Shown piece after piece: positions 50,703 through 63,100 of a DNA stretch of 64,000 nucleotides (within the stretch, counting starts at the first letter, position 1; each line of letters begins with the position of its first letter). The position numbers and the translations under genes are program-made. This DNA is from Acanthamoeba sp. SK_2022b (lineage: Eukaryota > Discosea > Longamoebia > Acanthamoebidae). The notes under the pieces were generated by a model. It had not been told where the DNA came from. It did not search any database and was given only the letters and a program-made list of their open reading frames with translations. The stretch is taken from positions 1-64,000 of the forward strand of contig JANDJZ010000208.1 of assembly GCA_027943245.1 (NCBI GenBank), written 5' to 3'.

Positions 50703-53589
50703 AAGCAAGATCTCAAGATGAACTCACCAAGGCTGTGGAAGAAATGGAAAAACCGATGTGCAATGGCACAAGGAAGCAATTGTCACTCAGATTGAGCCAA
50801 AAGTGGAGTTGAGAAAACAGCAACAGTGAGGGCAAAGTGGAAGAGGAGGAAGATGAAGAGAGCCCAAACCAAGTGCATCTGAAGCATTGCCCAAGGTGAA
50901 AAGGCTGAGGAAGAAGAAGGAGATCATCATTGATGATGAAGATCCTGTTGAGATGCAACACTTGATGGCCCATCCTGCTCCTGAGGTTGAACCATTCAAC
51001 CAGGGCAAGAACTCTCCTCAGCCAAGCTGCTGAAGATGAGCAACATTCAACTGGGTACACCTCCATTCTGATTTAGTATCATATACAAGCGTAATATGCT
51101 CATAATTTGTACATATTGTTTAAGAATTACCTAGTGGTGGATGAGTTTCATGTGCTTCTTTTGTGTTGACAAAATCCGATGTGCATCAGTTCTTTTGTGT
51201 CAACACAATCATTGGAATATTATGTGTTGACACAGTCCAATGTGCATTGGTTCTGTTTTGACCCCACTAACATGTATTTTTGTTTCTCTGCAGACTTGGC
51301 TATCAGAGAAATCTCCAACTTCCAACAACACACAATGATCTTGACCTCAGTGATCAATATGTAACTTACAGCTGCATTGACCCTGTGGAACTGCACTCCT
51401 GTTGGCTGGTCCATGGTGACTGAGGCCCTCTTCACAAATCATCCCTACTCTGCCCACCTTTCCACACTCTACGACCTTGAGGCCAAGGAGAGCTCTGAAG
51501 CCCACATTGATGCTGAGGAAGCTGTCTCTACAGCAGCATCCCAAGCTTTGGAAAAGTGAACTCCTTCTGAATCAACCAACGACATGTCAGCTCAATGTAA
51601 GCAGAGTAGCACTTGACTGCACTTGCATCTCTGGTATTGTATTCTGCTTTCTGCTCATGTTTCTTTTTAAATTCTCAATTTTTTTTTCTCTGTCTGTTCA
51701 GACTGCTCCTTCTCCGCGTAGCCAGGCTCGTCCTCATGGCAAAGGTCTTGCTGATGAACCTGACACAACACCTTCTACTCCCAAGTCAAGGTACTATTCC
51801 TTGTTGATTTCATCTCGTTCTCTCTGCTGATACCTCAGGAAGCAGCACTACAACTCCACAAAGCAAGGGCAAGTCTCCCAACACGCAGAAAATCAAGGCT
51901 GATGCTGACAGAATTCAAAAGTTCCTCCCATCCTTGTCCAAATATCTTGAATGCTTGGTCTGCTCATGTACCCATCGTCACAAGATTTCAGTACGCCTCC
52001 CTCCACACCAATGCAGTTTATGTTGACATTTATTCCACACTGATGTGCATGGGTTTTGTTGACATTATGTTGACTTCCAATGCGCATCAGTTTTTTTTGG
52101 TATGACTAAGACATTTTTCTCTTTGGTGTCTGTCTATCTTCATGACTGCAGCATTTACTCTGGTGATGTCAACCTCATTATACTTCTTCTCAACTCAACC
52201 AGAGCTACAGCGTAGGATTCTACATTACCTCCTCACCTGAGCATCTTGCCTGCGCCATCACCAATCTCACCAACAACTCCACCACTCTAATTCTCTTTCG
52301 TGTTCTGCACTTCAACATCTAGTCCTCACATCATTGGATTCTCTGTTGTCATCTTCTCACTCCTCAGATCTCAAGGCAATGTGGAACCCAGAGCCTTCCA
52401 TCCACATTCTAGCACCTCACTGCTATCTTCACCACATCCCCATTGCTCCCATGAAAAGGGAAGTCTCCTGCAACGCTCCTTCCTTTCTCACTGGCCAGGG
52501 CAACAATCACATTCCTCTACCTCTTCCTCTTTACAGCTTTCTTCTTTCCAGCATCTCCTTCCCTAATCCTGTACCCTTCTTCACCACACCTCAAGCTCAT
52601 GAGGCATCCCACACCTTCTTCCTCTCTCTTGTTCCTGCACACTACCATCGCTTTGTTCCCCTCTCCTCTTCCATCATCTCGCCCACCAACATCCCTGTTT
52701 TGAGCAACTGGCTTCTTGGCTTTTTGCTCAAGAACTTGGATGATGGTGAGATGACCCATCTTCCTTCCAGCCAACCACCATGGCTTCTCTCTCAATAGCC
52801 CACACACAGCCCTGCTGCCATCATCATCTTCTTCCTCATCCTCCTTATCTTTCAAGCCTAGAAAATCTCTTGGCTGATAAGCCAGCTTCATCTTTGCTTT
52901 TTCAATAATTTTTTTTTAAATTGAACATTCTAGTTTGCACTTTGCATTGAATTACTGCAAAAAAAAAAATGCCATCACTCTGCTCAGTTTCCTTTGTTTT
53001 TCTGTTGCTAACTTGTAATTTTTAGGTTTTGTGCATAAAATTTCTAAAATCCTGATGTCAGCAGAAGCCTTAGAAAGGCCAGACATTACCCTTCATTCTG
53101 CACACAAACCCCTGAAAAAGTGAAAAGAGTCATTGATACTTTTCTATGAACACTGTGTTGGTGAAGTGACTGACTTGAACAGCCAATCACTTCTGGACAC
53201 TTGGAGAGCTCATTGTCGCTGATAGGATACTCAACCTTGTACTGGGCCACCAGGACAAATGGACAGTAGAATTTGGCACCTCATTTCATCACCCAAAGCC
53301 ATGATGAAACGGATCACAGCAGTTACAGTCAACCTTGGGATCTTCTTGTAGCTTCTTCGGTAAAGTGAGCAACGGTGATGCTCATGGTGGTGTTGGCTGG
53401 CCGTGGGGTGATAAAGTATGGGAGTGGGAGCATCATCTTGCTTTTTATTGTACCCCAAAAAATACAGTGATTTTCATTTGTACCTGGGCCTCAATGTGCA
53501 AGGAATCACAATACCTTCACAACAGCCTCAAACTACCTGGCCCTTGCACATACCTTCCTGGACATGTCGAACCTGTCCACATCTTGTAC

Positions 53590-53895
53590 AATGTGGCTCC
53601 CACCCCTGCCCTCAACCATGCCATTCTTCCTCTTCCCCACCATCAACCATAGTGCCACCATAGTAGCCTCACCAACTGGCTTCTTGGCTTTTTAGTAAAG
53701 AGCCTGGATGACAGTGAATTGCTCAACATCACTGCCTCCTTCTCCACTCTACTGCAGCGTCCTGGCTATGCACCTTCACAGCACTCACAGCCTCAAGCTC
53801 CCCACTCTTCCTCTTCTTCCAGCACATCCAACAGGTCTTGCAAGTCCTTGGGCTAATTGCCTGCTATTCTGTAACTTTCAATAAACTGGTGAATT
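53590..53895 (+). repeat. Copy of the family R 'LLGFL..SLDD' module
   Basis: Nearly identical at DNA level to 18035-18355, including CACTCTTCCTCTTCTTCCAG, CAAGTCCTTGGGCTAA and CTGTAACTTTCAATAAACTG. The reading frame is broken after the LLGFL-equivalent segment by TAG at about 53691. Confidence 0.85.
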
Positions 53896-53973
53896 ATTAG
53901 ACTTGGGGGAAATCAGTAAGAAAACTAGACTGGTTGAAAAAAGGCTTAATATAAATCAAATACCTGTCACATA

Positions 53974-54093
53974 TTCGCACCAAAAGCTTTGTCTACAAAC
54001 ATACGCTCTAAGATTAGTTTTTCAGCTTTCTTCTATGAAATTTCAGCCCGGAAACTACAGAAAAAGGCAGGGATAATGATTTCCCCCAAGTCC
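53974..54093 (-). repeat. Right arm of a long inverted repeat
   Basis: Inverse complement of 50584-50702. A shorter direct copy of its terminus (TTAGACTTGGGGGAAAT) also occurs at about 53897-53914. Confidence 0.9.
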
Positions 54094-57000
54094 ATATTGG
54101 GCCAAGTGCGTTGGATGAGATTTCCCTCATTGTCCAATGCACATCAGTCGAGATTTCACAGTAACAGAATACATTCTGACCATGTCTCTTGATGTAGCCG
54201 TTCCTAGCCATTGGTAGCTAACCATTTGTATTGGTGGAGGTTGTGCTTGTGTGAGCACAATCAATGGCCAATCACTTTCAACACATGTCCATTATTCTTG
54301 TAACCGTTGAGCTTAAAAATCGTTCTTTACACCCTATGTCATTCACTCATCAACAACTCCTTTGCAATGGACCTCCTAGCAATTGATCTTGTTGAACCTA
54401 TATTCTCACAGTCCCTAACCACCCCCACACATTCACCACAGCCTTGCCGTTACAGAAGCCCTGAACAATGATGCCCAAAGAAGAGCAAGTATATCACCAG
54501 CCACACTTGGCTGCAAAGAGCACGATCTTACATGTGTTGTTCAAATTGTTGCATCTCCCTACTAACATATTTGGATACTGAGGATTGCTCAGCTATGTAT
54601 GCAGATCTCAATGAGTCACAGAGAACAACTTCCATTGTGCAAACAATGTCTGCCTGTTGCATAAAGCGCCTTCCAGCCGCATTCAGGTTATGTGTCAAAG
54701 GAGAAATCATCTGTATTGCTGCATTTCTCAAGGTATACTTCTTCACTCTTGTATAATCCTGCACTGTGACGTTTGGACCTTTTCTTACAAGTACTTCTCA
54801 CCAGGTGCATGGTTTTAGCAGGACCAAGTGGCTTTTAGCCAAACGAATTTTTGAACAGGGTGGACGATTTCCAGTTCACAATTTGAGTGGCACTGTTAGG
54901 AGCAGTCCTTCTTCCCTCAACACTCACCTTTGGCTAACTTCTTTTTTTGAGATTGTTGGTGACAGGCTTCCTGATGGTGACATCCATCTCCCCATTGCCT
55001 TGACATGGCGCCAAGTCCACTCCTTATGCTCATCCTCTCATTCTGCTTCTGTCCCTCTCCTTTCCTACTCCTCTATGCTCCAACATGCCCTGTATTGATT
55101 TTGCTCAACAGAGATTATGGGCCCACTCCCCAGCTGCTGCTTCATCAACAACACCAGATGCACCTCAAGCTGTCAGTGGCTGAACGAACTGCCTACAAGA
55201 TACAATGTGAGCAGGCTAGAACCGTCCCAGTACCTATATGAGCCTCATCATTGACTATTCCAACCCCATTTCCTTACCATCTCACATGCCTGTTCCCAAG
55301 ACCTGGATGCATTATGGAAACAGATTTACTTACTCTTTTGGTGGTCTCATTGACCACTACCAGGGCAAGCATCTCTTTCTTCACCCCCAGCCTTTTTGGC
55401 CCAAGGCCTCTCTTTTCTGTCAGCCAGATCAAGCTCAAGTCTGCTTCAATGCATACACCATCGTACATGCTTCCTGCCTTTTGCCCAACAGAACAATAGG
55501 TATGTGTAGACCAAGGCACATCGGATTTTGTCGACAAATAAAAACCGGTTCATTGGTTTTTTTCGTTTCTAATTTTTCCCTTTATCAGGCAACTGCCGAC
55601 CCTGTTGAAGAACGTGTACTCCACCAAAGGAGCTGCTCCCAACTTGCACAACATTGACACCATGTGGAATTGGAAGAGCTGGCTCAGCTCCCACCACAAT
55701 GGTCTTGAGGACACTTGGTCCCTCATGTCTTCCATTTTTAGAGAGATTCTGCCATGAACTCTGTTCTCTGCAATAAGCCTTACCATACAGAAGGTGAATG
55801 GTCCTCTCCCATCAAGCTCCTCAGATCCATACCTCAAGGTACTATATCTGGCATTTCATCTTATTGTGGCTGCACAACAAGTGATATCTTACACTTGTTC
55901 TCTGAATTTGTGCAGGCACTCCTTTCAAAATCCAACCTGCTCCACTGCCTGTTGAGATTATTCAGGATCTTAATGACAACTGTCATGAACCCTTGTTCAC
56001 TGCTCCAGAGCTTGCTGAATGGGCTGATCTGTTTGAAGACCATCAGGCATCCTTGGCTCACACCACCCCTGTCTGTGATACTGCCATTTTTGATGGACTC
56101 TCACCTCATCCTGATGTTCCCACTCCTCAAGATAGTTCCCTGACCAGATTGCAGACACATGTTCATCTTCAACAGAGTAGGACAGCTCCAAGGGTAAGGA
56201 ACTTCAACTTTGCTCCTGGCCTCTGGATTGCTGTTCAACTGGATGAGGATGAGACAACTGATGACTTCTGGATAGCCAAGATCATCTCTGTTCAATGGAG
56301 ATGATTGCTAGTGCACTGGTGGATCTCCACCAATGGTCTGAAGGGACTGTTCCCCATGGTTCAGGTGGTTTTGCATTTAATGAGAGGATGGGTGTCTCTC
56401 TGGAAACACTGTATGAAATATTCAGGCACCTTTGAACCATACATAAAAAAGGCTTTCTCTTCTGTACAATTCAGTCAAGCACACTTTTAACACCATGTAC
56501 AGTGAATTTTGGGTTCAAGCAAAAGAGTCAATGATACTTTTCTCCAAACACTGCGTTCACCACCATGTCCAGGTCCTCCACCACATCCACAAAAAATGGG
56601 GAAACTCCAAGTACCCTTTGGCACACTCAGTGGCTGGAAACACACAGCCCACAACCTCAACCTCCAACGTTTGCCTTCAAGGCAACCACTCTCCCAAGGT
56701 CTACCACAGTGACATCCTCAAGATGCAACGTCAATTCATTGAGGAGGAGTTTTGGCGTCAAATTCGTGACGATTGTTGCTTGGCACAGAGGCGCCAGTGA
56801 CTGGGGAGGGCTCAGCAACACCATCAAATTTGTGAGTACAACTGTATCCAAGCACAATCGCAACTGGCAACATTGGTGGACAGCCTCCCCATCCACAATG
56901 AATCATTGTGGAAATTTACAGGCATTTAAATAGTTGATTCAATATCATTGTGGCTGACAAATCAATATATATATCATTGCCAACCTGGAAAAATGGGGAA

Positions 57001-57124
57001 AAATGGGGACTGTGTATGTGTATGCATTTGGATGGTAACATCAAAATGTGTTGGGTAAAATTGGTAACAGAAAAACTCGCAATAATGTACGCTCTGGAAA
57101 ACAGGAGATCGCGACAGCGCATGC

Positions 57125-60100
57125 CTAGGCATCTTCCCAGTTGTGCCGGTTGAGCGCGTAGACCTGTTCTGGAGTGGTGGTGGAATGCTTGAACAGCTGG
57201 TTGTGCTGGATGGCCATCTGGGTGCGGAGAACCGACGAGGCCCGGCGAGGTTTCACCGGCTTGAGCGCAAGCCGGCGTTTCCACACCAAGAGGCCAACCA
57301 GCGCGCCGATGGCGATGAACGCCAGAAGCGCCACGGGCACGCCCACCGCCACAGCAAGGATCATCGACGACGCGACGCCTCCGCCAGCGCTGTCAACAGA
57401 CGAAGTGGCGGTCGAAGCGAGGTAGACGAACGGGTCGTAGTGCAGCGAGCCCGTGAAATAGGGGAAGGTCAAGGTCAAGATGACGCTGCGGTTGTTGGCT
57501 GGGTCGACCACAGCCGAAACCGCGATCGAGCGCACGTCGGAACTGGCGCCAAACTCGGCCACGTGGAAGGTGCTGAACTGGACGACGGCGTCGTCTCCGG
57601 CAATGTCAAGGCTCCACAAGGTCGTGTCACCGTTGGTCCACGAGTGGACGCTGCGTACTGGCCCAGCCGCGGTCAGCGCGTAGGTAGCCTCGAACGAGCC
57701 TGACGTCGATGTCGACGGCCAGCGGTCGAGCCGCAACGAGAGCTTGAAGGCGCCGGCCGGCACCGTGTAGGTTGTGCCAGCAAAGGTCACCGAGCGCGAG
57801 GCCGTGCCAAAATCATACTGCTGCTGCACCAGGGCGGTGGTGCCCGCCAAGGTCGTGTTGTAGCGCACGGTCGTCAGGGCAGGTGAATTGCTGGTGATGG
57901 ACTCGCGCGTGTGGCTGACCACACTCAAAGACGCCAGCGGCAAACCGACGCGGAAGCCAACCAGCTCCAACCGCGCCCAGTGCTCTGTGTTGTAAACGAC
58001 TCGGGTCTGTCAGACCCGACTCAAGTGGAGGCAAGCGAGGCAAGTAAGGGAGAGGAGCGGGAGAAGGGTGTAAGCGCGTACTGGTGGAGTTGAGCCAAGC
58101 GACAGGGGTGGAATTGTCGAAGGTGGCCACCGCATCGGTGAGCGGGACGACTGTGGGGGCGCCAGATGTCGAGGCCGACGGCGATGTAGTAGGGCTCACG
58201 GAGGACGACGGCGACAGAGTTGTTGTTGCTGATGCCGTGGGAGTTAGCGAGGACGAAGCCGAAGGCGTCGGGGTCGCTGAAGTCATGGGACTCGCAGAGG
58301 ACGACGGCGACCGTGTTGCTGTCGATGATGTCGAGGACAAGGCTGAGGGCGTGGGTGATGTGGAAATATGCGAGATTGATGGTGATGACGTTGGTGATGC
58401 TGATGTCGCGGGGCTGACAGAAGAAGACGGCGACGGTGTCGTAGGGCTCACAGAGGGTGACAAAAGTGTTGTTGGTGATGCCGAGGGGCTCCGGGAGGAT
58501 GAGGCCGAGGGCGTCGAGGGGGCCGATGATACCGTGGGACTCGCTGAGGAAGACGGTGATGATGTGGGGCTTCGGGAAGATGATGCTGATGGTGTCACTA
58601 CAACGGAGGACGACGTTGACAGTAATGGTGTCGATGATGCACTTGGTGACTGAGAAAGAGTCACGGTGGCCGTTGGTAGCTGAGAGACACTAACCGAGGG
58701 TGAGGTCGATAGAGTTGGCGTCGCGGCGGACGAGGTCGATCGAGTGGGTGTGGCCGATGGCGATGCCAACTGAGTGGGACTGGCTGTTACAGATGCCGCC
58801 ACAACTGTGGGAGTAGCTGATGACGTGGGCGTGACTGTGGATGTTATGCTCGCTGATGACGTGGAAGTCGTGCTCGCAGTCGCCGATGGCGTGCCCGACC
58901 AGCTGGGAGAGCTCGTTGGAGACGCGACTGCGGGCGTTACCGACTGTGTGGCCAACGTAACGCTGGCAGTTGGCGACAGGGAGGCAGTGGTCGCTGGCGT
59001 GGTTGACTGAGTGGTTGACGCCGTGACTGCTGCTGTGGCCGACAGAGTGGCTGATGACGTCGGCGTCACAGTGGGTGTCGTGCTCGCTGTCGCCGATGGC
59101 GTGCCCGACCAGCTGGGAGAGCTCGTTGGAGACGCGACAGAGGGCGTCACCGACTGAGTGGCCAAGAGGGACGGAGTAACGCTGGCAGTTGCCGACACAG
59201 AAGCAGTGGTCGCTGGTGTGGTCGACGCTGTGACTGCTGCTGTGGCCGACAGAGTGGCTGATGACGTGGGCGTCACAGTGGGTGACGTGCTCGCTGTCGC
59301 CAATGGCGTGCCCGACCAGCTGGGAGAGCTCGTTGAAGATGCGATAGAGGGCGTCACCGACTGAGTGGCCAAGAGGGACGGGCTAACGCTGGCAGTTGGC
59401 GACAGAGAAGCAGTGGTCGCTGGTGTGGTTGACTGAGTGGCCGTCGCACTTGGAGAAGTCGATCTGGTCGGCGTTGCCAATGATGACGTCGCCTGAGTGG
59501 GAGTGGCGCTTGGCGTGACTGACTGGATGGGTGTGGTCGACGCCGTGACTGCTGCTGTGGCCGACAGAGTGGCTGATGACGTGGGCGTCACAGTGGGTGT
59601 CGTGCTTGCTGTCGCCGATGGCGTGCCCGACCAGCTGGGAGAGCTCGTTGGAGACGCGACAGAGGGCGTCACCGACTGAGTGGCCAAGAGGGACGGAGTA
59701 ACGCTGGCAGTTGGCGACACAGAAGCAGTGGTCGCTGGTGTGGTTGACTGAGTGGCCGTCGCACTTGGAGAAGTCGATCTGGTCGGCGTTGCAGATGGTG
59801 ACGTCGCCTGAGTGGGAGTGGCGCTTGGCGTGACTGACTGGCTGGGTGTGGTCGACGCTGTGACTGCTGCTGTGGCCGACAGGGTGGTTGATGACGTCGG
59901 CGTCACAGTGGGTGTCGTGCTTGCTGTCGCCGATGGCGTGCCCGACCAGCTGGGAGAGCTCGTTGGAGACGCCACAGAGGGCGTCACCGACTGAGTGGCC
60001 AACGTAACGCTGGCAGTTGGCGACATAGAGGCAGTGGTCACTGGTGTGGTTGACGCCGTGACTGCTGCTGTGGCCGACAGAGTGGCTGATGACGTCGGCG

Positions 60101-63100
60101 TCACAGTGGGTGTCGTGCTTGCTGTCGCCGATGGCGTGCCCGACCAGCTGGGAGAGCTCGTTGACGATGCGACAGAGGGCGTCACCGACTGAGTGGCCAA
60201 GAGGGACGGAGTAACGCTGGCAGTTGCCGACAGAGAGGCAGTGGTCGCTGGTGTGGTTGACTGAGTGGCCGTCGCACTTGGAGAAGTCGATCTGGTGGGC
60301 GTTGCTGATGGTGACGTCGCCTGAGTGGAAGCGGCGCTTGGCGTGACTGACTGGATGGGTGTGGTCGACGCCGTGACTGCTGCTGTAGCCAACAGAGTGG
60401 CTGATGACGTGGGCGTCACAGTGGGTGTCGTGCTTGCTGTCGCCGATGGCGTGCCCGACCAGCTGGGAGAGCTCGTTGGCGACGCCACAGAGGGCGTCAC
60501 CGACTGAGTGGCCAAGAGGGACGGAGTAACGCTGGCAGTTGGCGACACAGAAGCAGTGGTTGCTGGTGTGGTCGACGCCGTGACTGCTGCTGTGGCCGAC
60601 AGGGTGGCTGATGACGTGGGCGTCACAGTGGGTGTCGTGCTTGCTGTCGCCGATGGCGTGCCCGACCAGCTGGGAGAGCTCGTTGAAGATGCGACAGAGG
60701 GCGTCACCGACTGAGTGGCCAAGAGGGACGGAGTAACGCTGGCAGTTGCCGACACAGAAGCAGTGGTCGCTGGTGTGGTTGACTGAGTGGCCGTCGCACT
60801 TGGAGAAGTCGATCTGGTGGGCGTTGCAGATGGTGACGTCGCCTGAGTGGGAGTGGCGCTTGGCGTGACTGACTGGATGGGTGTGGTCGCCGCCGTGACT
60901 GCTGCTGTGGCCGACAGAGTGGCTGATGACGTCGGCGTCACAGTGGGTGTCGTGCTCGCTGTCGCCGATGGCGTGCCCGACCAGCTGGGAGAGCTCGTTG
61001 GAGACGCCACAGAGGGCGTTACCGACTGAGTGGCCAACGTAACGCTGGCAGTTGGCGACATAGAGGCAGTGGTCGCTGGTGTGGTTGACGCCGTGACTGC
61101 TGCTGTGGCCGACAGAGTGGCTGATGACGTCGGCGTCACAGTGGGTGTCGTGCTTGCTGTCGCCGATGGCGTGCCCGACCAGCTGGGAGAGCTCGTTGAC
61201 GATGCGACAGAGGGCGTCACCGACTGAGTGGCCAAGAGGGACGGAGTAACGCTGGCAGTTGCCGACAGAGAGGCAGTGGTCGCTGGTGTGGTTGACTGAG
61301 TGGCCGTCGCACTTGGGGAAGTCGATCTGGTGGGCGTTGCTGATGGTGACGTCGCCTGAGTCGAAGCGGCGCTTGGCGTGACTGACTGGATGGGTGTGGT
61401 CGACGCCGTGACTGCTGCTGTGGCCGACAGAGTGGCTGATGACGTGGGCGTCACAGTGGGTGTCGTGCTTGCTGTCGCCGATGGCGTGCCCGACCAGCTG
61501 GGAGAGCTCGTTGGCGACGCCACAGAGGGCGTCACCGACTGAGTGGCCAAGAGGGACGGACTAACGCTGGCAGTTGGCGACACAGAAGCAGTGGTCGCTG
61601 GTGTGGTTGACTGAGTGGCCGTCGCACTTGGCGAAGTCGATCTGGTGGGCGTTGCCGATGGCGACGTCGCCTGAGTGGAAGCGGCGCTTGGCGTGACTGA
61701 CTGGCTGGGTGTGGTCGACGCCGTGACTGCTGATGTGGCCGATTGAGTGGCTGATGACGCGGGAGTCGTGCTCGCTGTCACCGATGGCGTGCCCGACGAG
61801 CCGGGCGAGCTAGAAGCCGACAGCAGGGAGGGCGTCGCTGACTGGAAGGGAGTCACGCTGGCTGTGGGCGACTGAGAGGCAGTGGTCGATGGCGTGGTTG
61901 ACTGAGTGAGCGACTGTGAAGGAGTCACGCTGGCAGTTGGTGACTGAACGACACTGACCAACGGTGTGGTTGACTGAGTCGCCGTCGCGCTTGGCGTGGT
62001 CGATCGAGTGGATGTGGCCGATGGCGACGTCGACTGAGTGGGAGTGGCGCTTGGCGTCACCGACTGGCTGATTGTGGCTGACGCCGTGACTGTTGCTGTG
62101 GCTGACTGAGTGGTCGACGATGTGGGCGTCGTGGTCGATGTCACGGAGGCTGAGGCTGTCGGCGAGGCCAACACGGAGGCAGAGACCGACGGTGTCACTG
62201 ACGCAGTGACCGACTGTAAAGGAGTGACGCTCGACGTGACGGACATGCTGGCAGTGGGAGAGCTCGTGGCCGACTGTGTGGGCGTGGCACTGGTGGACTG
62301 GCTGGTCGAAGACGCGGGAGTAACGTTGGGCGTGGTGCTTGCTGATGGCGTGCCTGACGCGTTGGGCGTGGCTGATGAGCTGGGCGAGCGAGAGACAGAG
62401 GGCGTCGCTGACAACGTGCCAGAGGGCGACGGTGTGGTGGGCTGAGTGGCCGACTGGGAAGGAGTCGCGCTCAGCGAGGCCGTTGCTGCCGGAGCGCCAG
62501 TGGTCGACGGGCTGGTCGACTGAGACAGTGTTACGCTGGCAGTTGGTGACTGAGCGACACTCACCGACTGTGAGGTCGAGGCAGTTGGCGAGGTCGATTG
62601 AGTGGGAGTGGGAGTGGCGCTTGGCGTCACCGAGTGGCTGGCTGTGGCTGACGCCGTGACTGCTGCTGTGGCCGACTGAGTGGCTGATGATGTGGGCGTC
62701 ACAGTGGACGTCGTGCTCGCTGTCACCGATGGCGTGCCCGACCAGCTGGGAGAAGACGTAGGGGTGACGTTGGGCGTGGAGCTTGCCGTCACTGCGGGCG
62801 TGCCCGATATGGTGGACGTGGCTGATGAGCTGGGCGAGCGAGAGACAGAGGGCGTCGCTGACAACGTGCCAGAGGGCGACGGCGTGGTGGACTGAGTGGC
62901 CGACTGGGAAGGAGTCGCGCTCAGCGAGGCCGTTGCTGACGGAGAGCCAGTGGTCGACGGGCTGGCTGGCTGGGTTGGCGACTGAGACAGTGTTACGCTG
63001 GCCGTTGGTGTCTGAGCGATACTCACCGACGGTGAAGTCGACGCAGTTGGCGTCACGCTTGGCGAGGTCGATTGAGTGGGAGTGGCCGATGGCGACGTCG

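Larger units (their letters stand above)
50576..57110. repeat. Family R repeat, right part: lower-GC, multi-copy, broken coding modules
   Basis: No intact gene, but many protein-like fragments on the plus strand. In order: a SAP-like segment near 50700-50790 (DELTKAVEEMEKPMCNGTRK, QLSLRLSQK), an acidic Lys/Glu stretch, VGWSMVTEALFTNHPYSAHL (51400), KIKADADRIQKFLPSLSKYL (51880-51950), FYITSSPEHLACAITNLTNN (52200), TFFLSLVPAHYHRFVPLSSS then NWLLGFLLKNLDDGEM (52610-52755), a second copy of that module (53590-53890), HYGNRFTYSFGGLIDHYQGK (55310), and GLWIAVQLDEDETTDDFWIA (56215-56275), which recalls a chromo/SH3-like barrel. Stops and frameshifts break every frame. I do not recognise the family; it may be an old DNA transposon or virus-derived element. 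Confidence 0.6.

Noticed and set aside
58870..61760. CRISPR-like array because of regular spacing
   Set aside because: Units are 198-315 bp, coding, without short direct repeats and unique spacers, and the genome is eukaryotic.
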